A DNA stretch of 64,000 bases from Copromyces sp. CBS 386.78 (taxonomy: Eukaryota; Ascomycota; Sordariomycetes; Sordariales; Sordariaceae): NCBI GenBank assembly GCA_030685235.1, contig MU839223.1, positions 1 to 64,000 of the forward strand, given 5' to 3'. Below the pieces are notes generated by a model that ran no database searches, was not told the DNA's origin, and was given only the letters and a program-made list of their open reading frames with translations. This document shows, piece after piece, positions 12,193 through 25,000 of the stretch. The translations under genes were made by a program, and so were the position numbers. Every line of letters begins with the position of its first letter. The first letter of the stretch is position 1.

Positions 12193-14790
12193 ATGGACCC
12201 CCTCTCCGCCCTCGAGCTCACCCAAGTAGTCTTCGACAACACCGTCCGACTGTTCAAGTTCCTCTCCGCGCTCGTCGACTTCCCCAAGGAGTGCGAGAAG
12301 TATCGGCTTCAGCTGATCATCGAGTACAACCGCGTGTTGGCATGGGCTAAAGCCGTTGGACTTATTGACTCTGTTCAGGTTGTTTCCTCTTCCCCTTCCT
12401 CTTCCTCTTCAAATTCGGATGGTGGGAAGAAGAAGAAAGAAGAAGAAGAGAAGCAAAAGAAAAATATCGCTGCCTTGGCATCAACCCTCAACACCAATGC
12501 CACGGAATTGATCCTCATCTTGTCAAGGATCCAGTGGTTGTTGGCCGAGTTTAGGGAGTTGAATGAGAGGTATGGGAATGAGCTTATTCCTGATGAGGTG
12601 GTTGGTGTTGGTGTTGGTGTTGGTGGGAAGAAGAGCTTGAGCAAGGGGGAGGAAGGGGAACATGAAGAGAAGCGGAAGAAGGAGGATAAGGATAAGGATA
12701 AGGGGGAAGAGGATAAGAAGGAAAAGGTCACGGTATGGAAGCCGTTGGAGCGGGAGCGGAAGCGGAATGAGTTGAAAGGGACTGATAGTGATGTCCACGA
12801 AGCAAAGCAAGAGAAGGGCGCCTCTTCTTCATCATCCTCATCCTCATCCGACAACAAAACGACGCCCAAAGCAAAACCTCCCCAACCACTCAACAAGGAA
12901 ACATCATCCTCCCTCCTCCAAATCTCCTCCCTCGCCCTCTCCTACGACCAATCCACCAAACTTTCCCTTTCCCTCTCCGTCTCCGCGGAGAAGAAGAAAG
13001 AAACCACCCACAGCCGCGGCACCAACCACATCCGCCGTTTCCTCCAGCACACAAAGGACGTAATCACCCACCCGGTCCGCGTCCGGTGGGTCATGGTCGA
13101 CCAAGAAGCCTTCGAAGCCTTGTTGCTCGACCTACACTCCCTCACCGAGCGGCTGCACGAGCTGATGAGGAACCATGACCAGGCCAAGATGGATGACATG
13201 GTCGCCAGGACTTACCGGGAAATGATCTTGGCGAGAAACGGGATTGGGGAGTTGCAGGATATGGTGTTGGCTTTGGGACGCATGGTTGAGGGGATCGCTG
13301 CTGATGATGACGATGATGATGAGGGTGATATTGATGATATTGATGGTTATCAAGATTATCGTGGCGAAACTCGAGCTACTCGCACAAGAAAGGGGAAAGT
13401 GAAGGTGGTGAATGAAGTGAGGGATCTGGTGCGGTTGAAGAGGATGGCCAAGGTTTCGGAGCAGATGTTGAGGACGCTTCATGATCCGGCCAGGTCCATA
13501 TCAGGGGGTCTGGAGCAGGCAGAATTCAGCACGGAAATCACTGTCACGCAGTATGGTGACGCGATGAAAGATGGACAGGTTGACTTTTTGGAGGCCTTTG
13601 AGCTGGCACCAGAGCCCGGGGGAGTCGACGATCCCTCTCTCATCTCGCGCATCTCGCGGCCGCGTGGTTATCTCAGCGTGGAGAGAGCTGACGGGAGTGG
13701 GCTGAGCGATGACGCCGCCTCGGTCTGGATAGAGTGGAAGGCCATGGGCGACTACCCGGCGGGCTCGGTCAAAGAGCGGGAGTCGTACTTGCGAACGCTC
13801 ACGCTAGCCCAGATGTTGCGTCTTCCCAAACCGACGTCGCTCCACGTGCCCGAGTGCATCGGCTTCTTGGATGACCGTGACGTGTTTGGGACTGAGAGGT
13901 ATGGCTTGGTCTTCAGACACCCTGAGGAACCAGGTTGGGAATATGTCGACTTCGTCTCGCTTTACGACCTGCTGGGTATTGATGCCCTCAAGCCGAGCAT
14001 CTCGCAGCGTGTTGACCTGGCTCTGAAGCTTTGCTCTACCGTTCTCAACCTACATGCGGTTAACTGGTTGCACAAGGGAGTGCTGAGCGTGAATGTCATG
14101 CTTGTGTCTTGGCGTGGCTCCGGAGAACCCAATGATGAACAAGTTCGTGGGTTCGAGAATGGCAGGAGATTTTGGGATAACGCAGGAGAGCCGCTTCTTA
14201 CGGGGTTTGAGTACTCCCGACCGGAGAACAGCGTGACCACGGCCCGCAGCCTCGACACAGCCTGGGATCTGTACCGCTGGCCGTCCATCCAGCGAGAACA
14301 CCCGACGGACCAGAACTCGCGCAAGACGTACGACTTGTACAGCCTCGGCCTGATGTTGCTGGAGATTGGACACTGGCAGCCACTGGACGAGATTCTGTGC
14401 TTGAGAGTCAGAGATGACAAGGAAAAGATGCAAGAACAGAGAGACACCAAGCAACGAGGATACGTCAAAACGAGAGAGAAGCCATCGTCGGTCCCGCTGC
14501 ACCAGTCAAAGATGGTAAGAGCATGGCTACTCGAAACCGAAACGCACACAGGGCAGGAGGAAAATGCGCCCTTTATCAGAGCCGACAAGCCTAATCCCGT
14601 GCGAGAACTCGGCAACACCATGGGAGACAGGTACTGCAGAGCCGTCAAGAGGTGTCTGTGGGCTCACGGGAAAGAGGGATTCGGCGTGGAAGATGTTCCG
14701 GATCAGTCGACGGACTCGGAGGTTGGTATTCGCTTGCAGGAGGCGTTTACCAGGTATGTGATTGAGGAATTGCAGGCTGTTAGGGTTTGA
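12193..14790 (+). CDS. HeLo-domain protein with C-terminal pseudokinase-like domain
   Basis: A single exon encodes 865 residues. The start MDPLSALELTQVVFDNTVRL and the helical region to about residue 150 (including ILSRIQWLLAEFRELNERYG) match the HeLo domain of fungal prion-inhibition and propagation proteins. That domain is a membrane-targeting four-helix fold related to the 4HB domain of MLKL. A low-complexity insert of Ser, Lys, Glu and Asp follows, and further helices run to about residue 440. From about 470 the protein resembles a kinase: the helix-E and catalytic-loop equivalent reads LHKGVLSVNVMLV near residue 626 and the F-helix equivalent reads YDLYSLGLMLLEIGHW near 713. Key acidic residues are missing: HRD-Asp is Gly, and the DFG position reads LTGFEYS. 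I therefore call it a pseudokinase. A role in regulated cell death is inferred from the domain family. Confidence 0.8.
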   Translation: MDPLSALELTQVVFDNTVRLFKFLSALVDFPKECEKYRLQLIIEYNRVLAWAKAVGLIDSVQVVSSSPSSSSSNSDGGKKKKEEEEKQKKNIAALASTLNTNATELILILSRIQWLLAEFRELNERYGNELIPDEVVGVGVGVGGKKSLSKGEEGEHEEKRKKEDKDKDKGEEDKKEKVTVWKPLERERKRNELKGTDSDVHEAKQEKGASSSSSSSSSDNKTTPKAKPPQPLNKETSSSLLQISSLALSYDQSTKLSLSLSVSAEKKKETTHSRGTNHIRRFLQHTKDVITHPVRVRWVMVDQEAFEALLLDLHSLTERLHELMRNHDQAKMDDMVARTYREMILARNGIGELQDMVLALGRMVEGIAADDDDDDEGDIDDIDGYQDYRGETRATRTRKGKVKVVNEVRDLVRLKRMAKVSEQMLRTLHDPARSISGGLEQAEFSTEITVTQYGDAMKDGQVDFLEAFELAPEPGGVDDPSLISRISRPRGYLSVERADGSGLSDDAASVWIEWKAMGDYPAGSVKERESYLRTLTLAQMLRLPKPTSLHVPECIGFLDDRDVFGTERYGLVFRHPEEPGWEYVDFVSLYDLLGIDALKPSISQRVDLALKLCSTVLNLHAVNWLHKGVLSVNVMLVSWRGSGEPNDEQVRGFENGRRFWDNAGEPLLTGFEYSRPENSVTTARSLDTAWDLYRWPSIQREHPTDQNSRKTYDLYSLGLMLLEIGHWQPLDEILCLRVRDDKEKMQEQRDTKQRGYVKTREKPSSVPLHQSKMVRAWLLETETHTGQEENAPFIRADKPNPVRELGNTMGDRYCRAVKRCLWAHGKEGFGVEDVPDQSTDSEVGIRLQEAFTRYVIEELQAVRV

Positions 14791-17778
14791 CGGGTGTGTG
14801 TATGACCTGATGAATAGCTGTATTCTAGCTTTTGTCGTGGAATGCAAAGTGATGCCATCATGTTTTCAAAAACAACATGTCGCTTGTCAAGAGGTCGAAT
14901 TTAGGGAAGGGAATGCTCCACAGGATCTGGAATAAATATGTACACTGCCACAGTTTCGTGTAAACCCGGACTTCCGGGGACTGTTTCCGGATATCGGGAC
15001 GGGTGACCCGCACATCCGGCACTCCGGCCCCGGCCACACTCGGACGTGATCCGGAGGAGACGGTCTGTTTGTATCCCTCGTGTCATGTTACCCAACCGGT
15101 AGGTACCTAGACGGCATCTGAAGCGTGGAGTCTTGGGGGCTCATCATTGGTTGGATTCCACTTTGACGGAGGCCTCAATTTCCCCACTTTATGCCGCCCA
15201 GAGATGCAGTGGTACGTACCTCTTTGGTTGCTCTTTTCACTATAATCCGCGACTGGTGTCACCCCAGGCACCTGAAGGTGTCACCGTGAAGCACCACTCC
15301 GAGGCACCGGATATCGCACTTTTGTCAATCGATCCAATATTGTTTTTCGGTGGGCAGAATGGCGGTTTTGCTGCCTTGCCGTTCCCCCCGCATCAGCATG
15401 CAGACTGTAGGTAGGAGGATGGGGCATGGCATTGCTCTGCAGAAAGGCATTTCCGTCCAGCCAGAACTCCGACCTCAGGTTGACCTTCTTCCTTTCTTCC
15501 ACCAAGGTTCTACCAATGACACCAAATACACCAGCGGTAACAGCGGCACCAGCGATACCCGCCATGTTGAGACATAGGGTGTCTTGTGACTTCTCGACCG
15601 GGCACCTCAGCGCGCTGTCATGACTCTCGTCCGCGTTTCTGGTTTCGGGGTGTGGTGCGACAGACGTCGTCCCCCGATATCGTCCTCGACTCGCTCCCAT
15701 CCGTCCGTCTCGCTCTTCCACTTCCACTTCCACTCCCTCCGCCCTTCCTCCTGCTGCCCGTCCGTCGGCCGCCCGTTGAGGAATTGTTGGACTCGCAGAT
15801 GATGCTTGGTCGGTCGCGAACCTCAATGTCAACCAATCCAGTGTCGTCCATCAGCTCAACTGGGGTTCGTCCATGACATAGTCTTGGCAAGGGGGCTGTG
15901 CAGAGAAACTTTCTGGAACTAAAAAGCTTGTCGAGCGTGTTCGGATCGAGCAAGTCTCCAGCGGTCTCCAGTTGATCTTATGCGACACTTTGAGTGGTTT
16001 GCCAGTGACGTAGGTCCCCATACCCGCTGGAGAGTGCCCTTATCGATAACATCATGGACAGGAACTTTTCCCTCTTTCAGCCATTTGATGTCCACGCAGC
16101 GACACCAGACCCCCAGCGCCAATTGCTGGATGGATGCAAGTCTTGGTCTGTCAAACACGTTAATGAGGTGGCCACTTTCCAAACACCATCTCCCAGATCA
16201 GTCAATCGTTCAAGAAATACCCTGCACCATCTCGTCATGATTTACAATTCATCGTCGAGTCGATGGGGAATATTGCTCGCCGAAAAGTAAACATGCTGCC
16301 CTCTTTATACTTTGACACTCCAATAACACAAACCTGTTTTGATCTCCACCATTCCACACTGTAACACATGCCTCGTGTAGCTGCGTTTTTCTTGTTTCCA
16401 TTTCCCTGGTCTTCCGAAAATATCTGTTCATCCGAACGACGCAATGCCGGCGCTTGCGGAACGGCACGGAGAAAGGATAGGTCAGGGAACATCAGGGTAT
16501 TTATTGTTTGGGCAGAAAAAAATCTATTCTATATCCCCTTCTCGGTGCCTCCGGTCTTGTCTTTCCCTTCGCTCCCGAATACAATCAATTCGTCGCCTAC
16601 GTACCTACGCACTTTGCGCTACCGGATATACTATCGTGTAAGTCACTTTTTCTTGGCCATGCTTGCATCGCACAACTGTTCCCGCCTTTGGTCTAGATCG
16701 ATCAGATGGTTGAGCTTGCAGAGATGAGCTGAGATGATGGGTTGGCGCACGGATTATGCCATCTCAACATGGGGACAAAAAAAAAAAAAGAGAATCAGTG
16801 ACGTTGGAGACCTCTGGAAGAAGGAACGAACGATTGAAAAAGAAGCACTGGTTCATCCATCAGATCCAATCCCCGATGAACCCGGAACTTCATCAAGCTC
16901 ATCCATCCCCTCATTCCGTCCTTTCCCCTTCGTCCTACATCATCAGATTTCCCACCGACCTAATATTGACACTTTTGGATCATTTATCCACCTCGTCACC
17001 TGCCGTTGCGCGCATCTTCATTGTGGCTTTGCTTGCCCGCGACATCCATTATCCCACGACTGGACTAACAAACCCACCTCAGATTATCCCTTTGGCCTGT
17101 CCCCCTTGGCATCACCTCGGATCCAACGCTGCCTCGCCCTTTTCAACCGCCCTTTTGCCCGTCTGGACAAAGGTACCGTGAACGCCCAGGAACACGCCTC
17201 GTCTGGGCAAATACTCTTCTCTTCTCGAGACACAACACACCCCACTCGTCTGCTCATCCCGCTGCCCCTGTCACGCCTGAATCAACGGTTTTGGGTATCC
17301 GCACATACCGGAACAAGAGGTAACGTGTAATTTCCTACCCAATCTGGGCAGGGGATCCCACCATTGCGAAACAGTACCGAAGGTATATATCTCTTCGGGG
17401 ATCTGTCGCATCCGCAATCATGCCCTGTAGTAAGTTATCTCAAGACCCTGATCGTTACAATACATATCCATTGTTCCCGTCCCTTTCATATACCATACCC
17501 CATATCCATTTACCCCTTCAACCCCTACTCCACTCCCTTAATCGTTTAAGAAAAAATAACGACAAACGGTTGGATTCCTTCTTTTCAAAACTACCATCTG
17601 TTCGCGACGACGGAATCGTGATATCGCTAGTATCCGTTTTCCCAACGCGCATTCTCAAGATCGCGCTAGTGCGGACTTGCAAACAAAGAACAATCACTCC
17701 GTTCTGTTGGCGGGCCATGACAAGACACCTCCACATCTTCGTCCTCCTCGTCTTGCAACCAGCTTCTTGTTAAAAACC
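14791..17778. other. Long intergenic region and probable leader of the exchanger gene
   Basis: This 3 kb region lies between two plus-strand genes. A minus-strand frame at 15281-15565 could encode a 94-residue peptide beginning MAGIAGAAVTAGVFGVIG, but nothing else supports it. The pyrimidine-rich stretch at 17300-17778 is probably the 5' untranslated leader of the exchanger and contains short upstream frames. No RNA gene was recognised. Confidence 0.45.
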
Positions 17779-19538
17779 ATGGGCAATCCTTTAACAAATA
17801 TCATATCAACAGTCACTGTGAATTTCCGCAAACAAGTTCGCCGAGCATCCGGTCTCGTGCCCAAGGATCAAGACGACCATCCTAACGGCATCTCCAACGG
17901 AAACGGCTACACCTACGTTAACGGCACCAACGGGAGCACTAACGGACACCTCAACGGTCACATCAACGGTCATACCAACGGCTATACCACCATGGATCCC
18001 GAACGCCGGCCGCTCCTCGGCAACCGCGGCCGCTGGACCACCGAGTCCGACTCCGACTTCTCATGGCGCGCCTTCTTCCTTGACACCAAGAGAACCCCGG
18101 GCACCGAAGATTCCAACCCCCTCGTCAAGTACCCTACCCGAGTATGGAACGTCACCAAGGTCACTCTTCTGAGCTGTATGTCTCTCACCACCACAAGGCA
18201 AATTCCCGTACCGCAAGCACATGGCTAATATGTCCCAGCCTGGATCAACATCCTTCTCGTCTTCGTGCCCCTGGGCATCATCGCCGGCGAACAAAAATGG
18301 GGTGCACCAGCAGTGTTCACTCTCAACTTTTTCGCCATCATTCCCCTCGCGGCCGTCCTCTCCTTCGCAACCGAAGAGATCGCCCACAAACTAGGAGAAA
18401 CCCTCGGTGGTTTGGTCAACGCAACATTCGGTAATGCGGTGGAATTAATTGTATGCCTTTCTATTCTTCACACCCGGAAGTTCTGACCAAACCCTTCCCT
18501 CTCCCTAGGACTAACAATTCCGCTCCTTCAGGTCAGTATCGTTGCCCTCCGCGCCGGCGAAATCGAGGTTGTCCAAGCCTCGATGCTCGGCTCCATTCTC
18601 TCTAACCTGCTTCTCGTGCTCGGCATGTGCTTCCTCCTCGGCGGCATCTTCAACATGCGCGATTCCAACGGCATCGGCATCGAACAGACTTTTGCTTCGG
18701 GAACCGCCCAAACCACATGCTCCATGATGACCCTCGCCTCTGCGTCCCTCATCATCCCCGCGGCGCTCTATAACGTCCTCAACCACTCCGACAGCCAAGA
18801 GAAGCAAGCCAGTATCTTGATGCTCTCGCGCGGTACCGCCGTCATTCTCCTGATCCTCTACTGCGCCTACCTCTTCTTCGTCCTGCGCACCCACAAGGAG
18901 CTATTCGAGCCCGAGGCCCAAGCCGTCGCCGACGTTGTCACCGAGCACAAGGAGGACGCCATCCTCTCGCCCTGGTCCGCCGCTTTGGTCCTCATCGTCA
19001 CCACCGTCATTATTTCCTACGCGGCCGATTACATGGTCGCCTCGATCGACGACATTGCTGCCACGGGCGCCATCAGCAAGACGTTCATCGGTCTTATCCT
19101 TATCCCGATTGTCGGAAACGCGGCCGAGCATGTGACGGCTTGTGTGGTGGCGGTCAAGAACAAGATGGATTTGGCCATGGGCGTGGCGATTGGATCCAGC
19201 ATTCAGATTGCGCTTTTGGTTACCCCGTCTTTGGTCTTGTTGGGTTGGGCGATTGGACAGCCCATGACGCTGCATTTCGAGACATTTGAGACGATTGCGT
19301 TTGCTTTGTCGGTTATGGTGGTTACGTACACGGTGCAGGATGGAAGGTCGAATTATTTGGAGGGTGCCATGGTGAGTTTTTTATCTTCTGGAACATTTGA
19401 TGATGTGGGCATGACAGGGAAAAATGCTAATCAAGTGTTGCAACAAAACAGCTCATGGGACTCTACCTCATCATCGCCCTTGCGTTCTGGGCTAGCCCTG
19501 TCGATGCCCTTAACAAGCTTTCGGCGGCCATTTTCTAA
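17779..19538 (+). CDS. cax: Vacuolar Ca2+/H+ exchanger, CAX/VCX1 family
   Basis: Four exons (17779-18175, 18239-18450, 18532-19371, 19452-19538) join in frame to 511 residues. The introns have consensus donors (GTATGT, GTATGC, GTGAGT) and CAG acceptors. The N-terminal 100 residues are hydrophilic with an Asn-Gly-rich run ([14 protein letters not shown]) typical of cytosolic tails. The two CAX signature repeats are present: [20 protein letters not shown] around residues 190-212, built across intron 2, and [20 protein letters not shown] in the second half. Each carries the conserved GNA-x-E/H core of the Ca2+ path. An acidic loop ([19 protein letters not shown]) lies between the halves. Family members load Ca2+ into the vacuole using the proton gradient. 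The last exon supplies the terminal membrane helix ending SAAIF. A frame upstream of 17779 is open but non-conserved, so I start at MGNPLTN. Confidence 0.94.
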
Positions 19539-22098
19539 AAAGAAGGCGTGGTCGGACATGGAACGTTTTTCTTTTCGAAAGTTTGTTTTACTAGCCAATT
19601 ACGTTCATTTCTTTGTACATTCATTGTTAAACACATCACTATACTGGTATTTTTCCTTGTCACGAATACGTTTTACATTGGGTGCTTTCTGATACCCCAA
19701 AACTGGAAAAGCGGCTAGAGACCTGTCCTTCTAAGAAAAGGAGCGAGCGAAAAAATTACATCTAGCATAGCATAGGATTGATGGCATTTCGGATAGGAAT
19801 GAATTATATACGTTGTATTTCTATACCTATACCTGAATGTTTCGTGGTAGATATAGCGGTGGTGCTTTTGATCAACATGACACTGTTATCTGCTATCGTG
19901 ACACCCGAACCTCCGTCGTCTTTTCGAGGTACCAATGGAAAGAAAAGGGGCGAGGGGATACGATCATACGAACGAGCCTTGACCGTATCTCCCACGGCCT
20001 GTCGTGCTGTGCTGTGTTGTTAGCGTTGGTGTTGGTTGTTCGGGAAAGTGGAAGCCAACAGTGAATGGGTAAGGTAGCCGGGGGTCTGTCTGTCTGTCTG
20101 TTCTCGGTCTTTCGGTCCCTCTCGGTCTTTGTCTACATCTCTATTCTTTCCATCCCTTGAGGTTGTTCTGTGAAATTTCAATAAGTACATTTTGGCCAAA
20201 AAGTGTTGTCCCGAATGGAATTTCAAGATGGCATGATGCAGTGGTGAAGCGGGTGACCAACCTAAGGCAAGGGAAAGGGCATCTCGGTGTGGTATGGACA
20301 AAAGGGAAGTTGACGAGATATTTTGCTCTGCTCGCCGTGAGTAGGTACCTATGGGAGCAATGGGACTTGTCGAGCAGGATACTGCACGATGTTAGGCGGT
20401 TAGTGATTTGTGCTGCTGCTGTTGGTGCAAGGACCTCTGAGTGCTAACGCATAGTTAGTGGGCTGCTAGATTTGGCGTGTCAAAGCCCCAATGATTAACA
20501 GCGTAGCCCTTTAAGTCAGTTAGTGCAGCTAGAGGTACCCACAGCGATAAGAGCTTGGTCACCCAACATCAGTTTATCAACTGCCCCGCGACCGCCAACA
20601 TCCCGTCTTTTCCTTCCGATACGCATCCCGATACCTCGGGCTGACTTTCGCATCAGCTTTCTTGGAATCAGAATGGAAAGCACAACTTGAACCCCCCTGG
20701 TAGTTCCTGAACGGGGTCAACCACCATGGACGAACGATCTTTGAGTGGCCAGATGATGCGCCGCACAAACATGCTCTTTCCAGGTCGGTGACCAACGATG
20801 ATGGCATGGAACTCACTCCAAGTGGGGAGCGAGCGGGAAGGAAGGGATCGATGAGATGGATGGACCTGACATTTCTGGGGAGGGATGAAGTGGAGGATAT
20901 TTCATGCTTGGGGCAATGCAAGTTCATCACCGGGCGAGCTGCTGCAAACGAAGGGAAGGGGTGGGTGTGAGTGAGAGGGCGACGGCAGTGTCTCCATGGG
21001 GAGGGCTTGGGGATCCGGCGGGATATTCTTCGAAGCTTACCTTACCTAGTTCTGCATCCTTGCTTACCACCACACACGATCCTCAGTCTCCTCTCTTCCT
21101 GAAACCCCCTTTTCTTCCTCTCTTCCTACAAAAGATATATCTCTTTCCAACATTGTTTAGCATCCATCCACGCGGACCCAGAGTTTGAAACGAAACGAAA
21201 CGAAACGAAACATTTCTACACAGTCACGCGGTCTGTTCACCTTACCGACAAAGATCTACCATTAACTACTACTAAGGTATCCTCGACTTCACACCGAGAC
21301 GAGACCCCTGAGCCCGAGCGCACGGTACCTGACAGACATTTGCTTTACCCACTTTTTGTTTCGAAACATCTTCTCTCCTTTTTCTACGACTCAATACACT
21401 TCCCTTTTGTTTCTCTCTTTCCACATTGGGTTGAAACTCGAAACAAACCGCCGCCGCACGCTCCATAAACGTTGTTTCCAAGTTCGCTTATCGAAGCCTT
21501 CTGGAAGCTTTTACTTGAGATTGAGCGCCACTCTCAACGAGCATCGAGACCTGAGAGAGTTTCGTGGCGGTTGGGGTTCTGGACTGCTGTGAGAAGGCCT
21601 GCGAGTCTTGGTGAAGAAGCTAGACCTAGGTGAGTGGACTGAGTGAACATTCCTGGTGTGGTAATATTGGGACCGCGGGTCGGCATTCCAACGCGATGAC
21701 GGTACGGATCCATGTTTACTTGGTATGGGGAGCGTGGAAGTTGGACATGTTGGAGTACGCATCGAAAGGGGAATCTGCCTTGCTTTGGTCAACAACAACA
21801 GGGATTGGAGAGGATCAGAGGTTCAGGGTGAGATACTGAGGGCTTCCGGTATCATGAGAGGGTGAAGCACACCTCCGAATACGGAAAAGAAACCGCCACG
21901 ATGAGGGCAAAGTGGAAGTCAATCATGGAAACATATTGACTGACTCGAACCCGGAATCAAACATCCCTACATAAACAAGATGATGCCCTTCCTACAGAGC
22001 TTCCCTTCTCTCCCTTCGCGGTCAAGTGCCATGATAGACTTTTGTTCTTTTTCTCTTATTTCTCTTTGAACATATTCACCTGTTGAACGATATCCAAT
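19539..22098. other. Intergenic region between exchanger and GH81 glucanase
   Basis: The 2.6 kb region holds simple repeats (TGTC near 20083-20100, five GAAAC units at 21187-21211). It also has a pyrimidine-rich stretch from about 21050, probably promoter and long leader of the glucanase gene. The frames present are short and unrelated to known proteins. Confidence 0.5.
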
Positions 22099-25000
22099 AT
22101 GATTGGAATCATCAACACCGAGAGACAACGGCACAGCACGCCGATAGCGTGGCTCTTGTTGCTGTGGCTAACAACATTGCTACAGTTCCAACAAGCAGCC
22201 TGCTTGGCGATAATACCAGAGTCAATACGTGCCAGACGAGATTACTATCCTCTTGCACCAGACTGGCGAGGTTCTCTAAACCAAAAAGAGACGACTCCAG
22301 AAAGTTCGGGTGCAGACGCGGACGCAAGTACCAACATCCGAGCGGCGACAACATCAGACGACGCCAGCAACCTCTCAGCCAGAGATCCCATCATCAGCGA
22401 AATCGGCCCCAACGAGCCGTACAAGACCGCACCAAGGCCTATCAGCAAGACAAGCCCAGAAATGGCTGTCACCACACCCATGGTGTCTGCATCACCTTCT
22501 TTTCCCTTTCCGCCTTACAGGGGCACTGGCAGCAAGCCTTCTCCCGCCTCTTCCCAATCATCACACCCACCCAAGGGATACAGCCAACAACCGCCAAAAC
22601 CAAAAGGGGACTCCAATTCCAACTCCAAGCCTTCTGATGATTATCCCCCTTCTGGCGGCGCTGGCGGCGCTGGCAGTGACCTCTTCTCTACTCCCATCAC
22701 CTCCGACCTCTCCCTCCCCGCCTGCCTTCAAACGCAACCCGACCACCCCGCCCCTCGCAAGGGCATCAAGCAGACTCAAGAGGGCGCGATCCCAACCAAC
22801 AAGTTCCACGCCAACTTCTTCCTCGGCTCGCAATCCTCGTCCGTCTGGACGCACCCTTACTCCCTGCAGTGGCCCAAGGGCCAAGGCGACTCCGGCGCCT
22901 GGGGCCTGGCTGTTTCGCACGTTGATGCCAGCCAGCGCTTCTTCGGCGAGAAGGATCCTAACGGAAGTAGAGCCGCACGTTGGTTTGCAAGCCCTGTTGG
23001 CCGAGCGGATGTGGTGCTTTCTGAGGAGGAACTAGAAAAGGGAAATGCGACGGGCGGTGTTGAGCTCACGACACAGGATGTCAAGGAACACAGCGTTCGT
23101 ATGCAGTTGAGCTCGGGAGGGGATGTAAGGCTCGAGGCGCCTGTTGTGCAGGGCATGGGAATGGTGACTGCGCTGTATAAGCAGGGCACCCCGGTGATCA
23201 AGTCCGGTATTGGCTGGAGCATGGTCACCAAGGCCATGGGCGCGATGAAGACGGGCGTGGTCAAGTATCGGTTGGTGATGCACGATGGAGCAACTTGGTT
23301 GCTTTATGCTACTGGTGGGGATGTGAGTGCCATCAAGAGGGGAGAGTTGGGCGGGTTGGATTTGGACGTCCAGGGTAACAATACGGCTGTGGCCAAGGGG
23401 AGCTTCACGGGTATGTTGCAACTCGCGAAGCTGCCGGGTGGTGGGAATGGAACTGAGGGTGCGGCCGACGCGGAGAAGTTGTTCGATGCTGCTTGCGGCA
23501 CGTATGCTACTGGCGTTGAACTCTCCGGGGCAGTCGACGGGCAGAAGGGTCGGTATACCTTCCACTTCCAGAAGGAGGGTTTGGCGTCCAACTCCGGGCT
23601 TGTCATGTTCGCTTTGCCTCACCATCAGGCATCCTTCAGCTCCGAGACAGCATCCAAGGTTGCCTCCTCCGTCAAGCTCGATACCACCACGAAGGGCGTC
23701 GCTGTTGCTGTGGTCGGCGACGAGTGGACCATGGAAGAAGACATCAGCAAGCCCCTGAGCATTGGGTTCGTCCCCTGGACTCCTGAGGCAGGCTCGGTCA
23801 AAGACATCAGTGACACTGCGAAGGAGTACATCAAGAATGTGGCGCAAGAGGAACTCCTCAGCACAGACATGCTCAACCAGACGGATCAGCCGAGCATGTA
23901 CTATGGTGGCAAAGCTCTTGCCAAGTTTGCGGCCGTCTTGGTGGCTGTTAATGATGTCCTGGGTGATACGGATCTGGCGAAGAAGGGGTTGGAGCAGTTG
24001 AAGGTTGCGTTTGCGCGGTATGCAGAGAATCAGCAGAAGTATCCGTTGGTTTATGATGGTAAGTCTCCCTTGCATGATGTCAATCAGCTCGCAGTCACTA
24101 ACAAATCACAACAGAATCCTGGGGTGGAATCGTCTCCTCTGCCTCGTATACCACCGGCGACTCCGGCTCCGATTTTGGCAACACCTACTACAACGACCAC
24201 CACTTCCACTACGGCTACTTTATCTACACGGGCGCCGTTCTCGCCCACATCGACCCCTCATGGGCTTCTTCTTCCTCCAACCTCCAATACGTCAACTCCC
24301 TCGTCCGCGACGTGGCCAACCCCTCCGCCTCTCTCGACCCTCACTTCCCCGCTTTCCGCACCTTCGACTGGTACCACGGCCACTCGTGGGCCCACGGCCT
24401 CTACGAATCAAGCGACGGCAAAGACCAAGAGTCCTCCTCGGAAGACTCCATGCACGTCTACGCGCTGCTGATGTGGGCCCAAGCCACCAACAACCAAGCG
24501 CTCTACCAGCGTTCTGCTCTGCAACTCTCTCTCCTCCGTCGCTCGCTCAACTCTTACTACCTCTACTCGTCCTCCGACCCCGGCTCGCAGATCCAACCAA
24601 AGGAGTTCACGCCCAACAAGGTCGCCGGCGTCCTCTTTGAGAATAAAATCGACCATGTCACTTTCTTTGGAAACAAGAAGGAGTATATCCAGGGTATCCA
24701 CATGATGCCCTTGTTGCCGCATACCATGTTCATCCGTAACAAGGAGTTTGTGAAAGAGGAGTGGGAGCAGTACTTTGCGGGCGGAGGCGCTGATCAGGCG
24801 GAGGGAGGATGGAAGGGTGTTTTGTACGGAAACTACGCGACCATCGATCCCAAGGGTGCGTGGGAGGTCTTCGCGGGTGCTGGGGTGCCCAGTGGTGGTG
24901 CAGGCGATGGTGGGAGCCAGCCTGCTGATCCTGCCCCTGCTCCTGCCCCTGGAAATGGTACTGTGAATGGAACCAGTACCGTTGAGCCAACTCCCATTGC

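Noticed and set aside
15281..15832. 183-codon minus-strand frame with an Ala/Gly-rich hydrophobic segment
   Set aside because: It does not begin with ATG, has an Arg/Ser-rich composition typical of GC-rich noncoding frames, and has no neighbours or signals supporting a gene. The 94-residue ATG version is mentioned only as a possibility.
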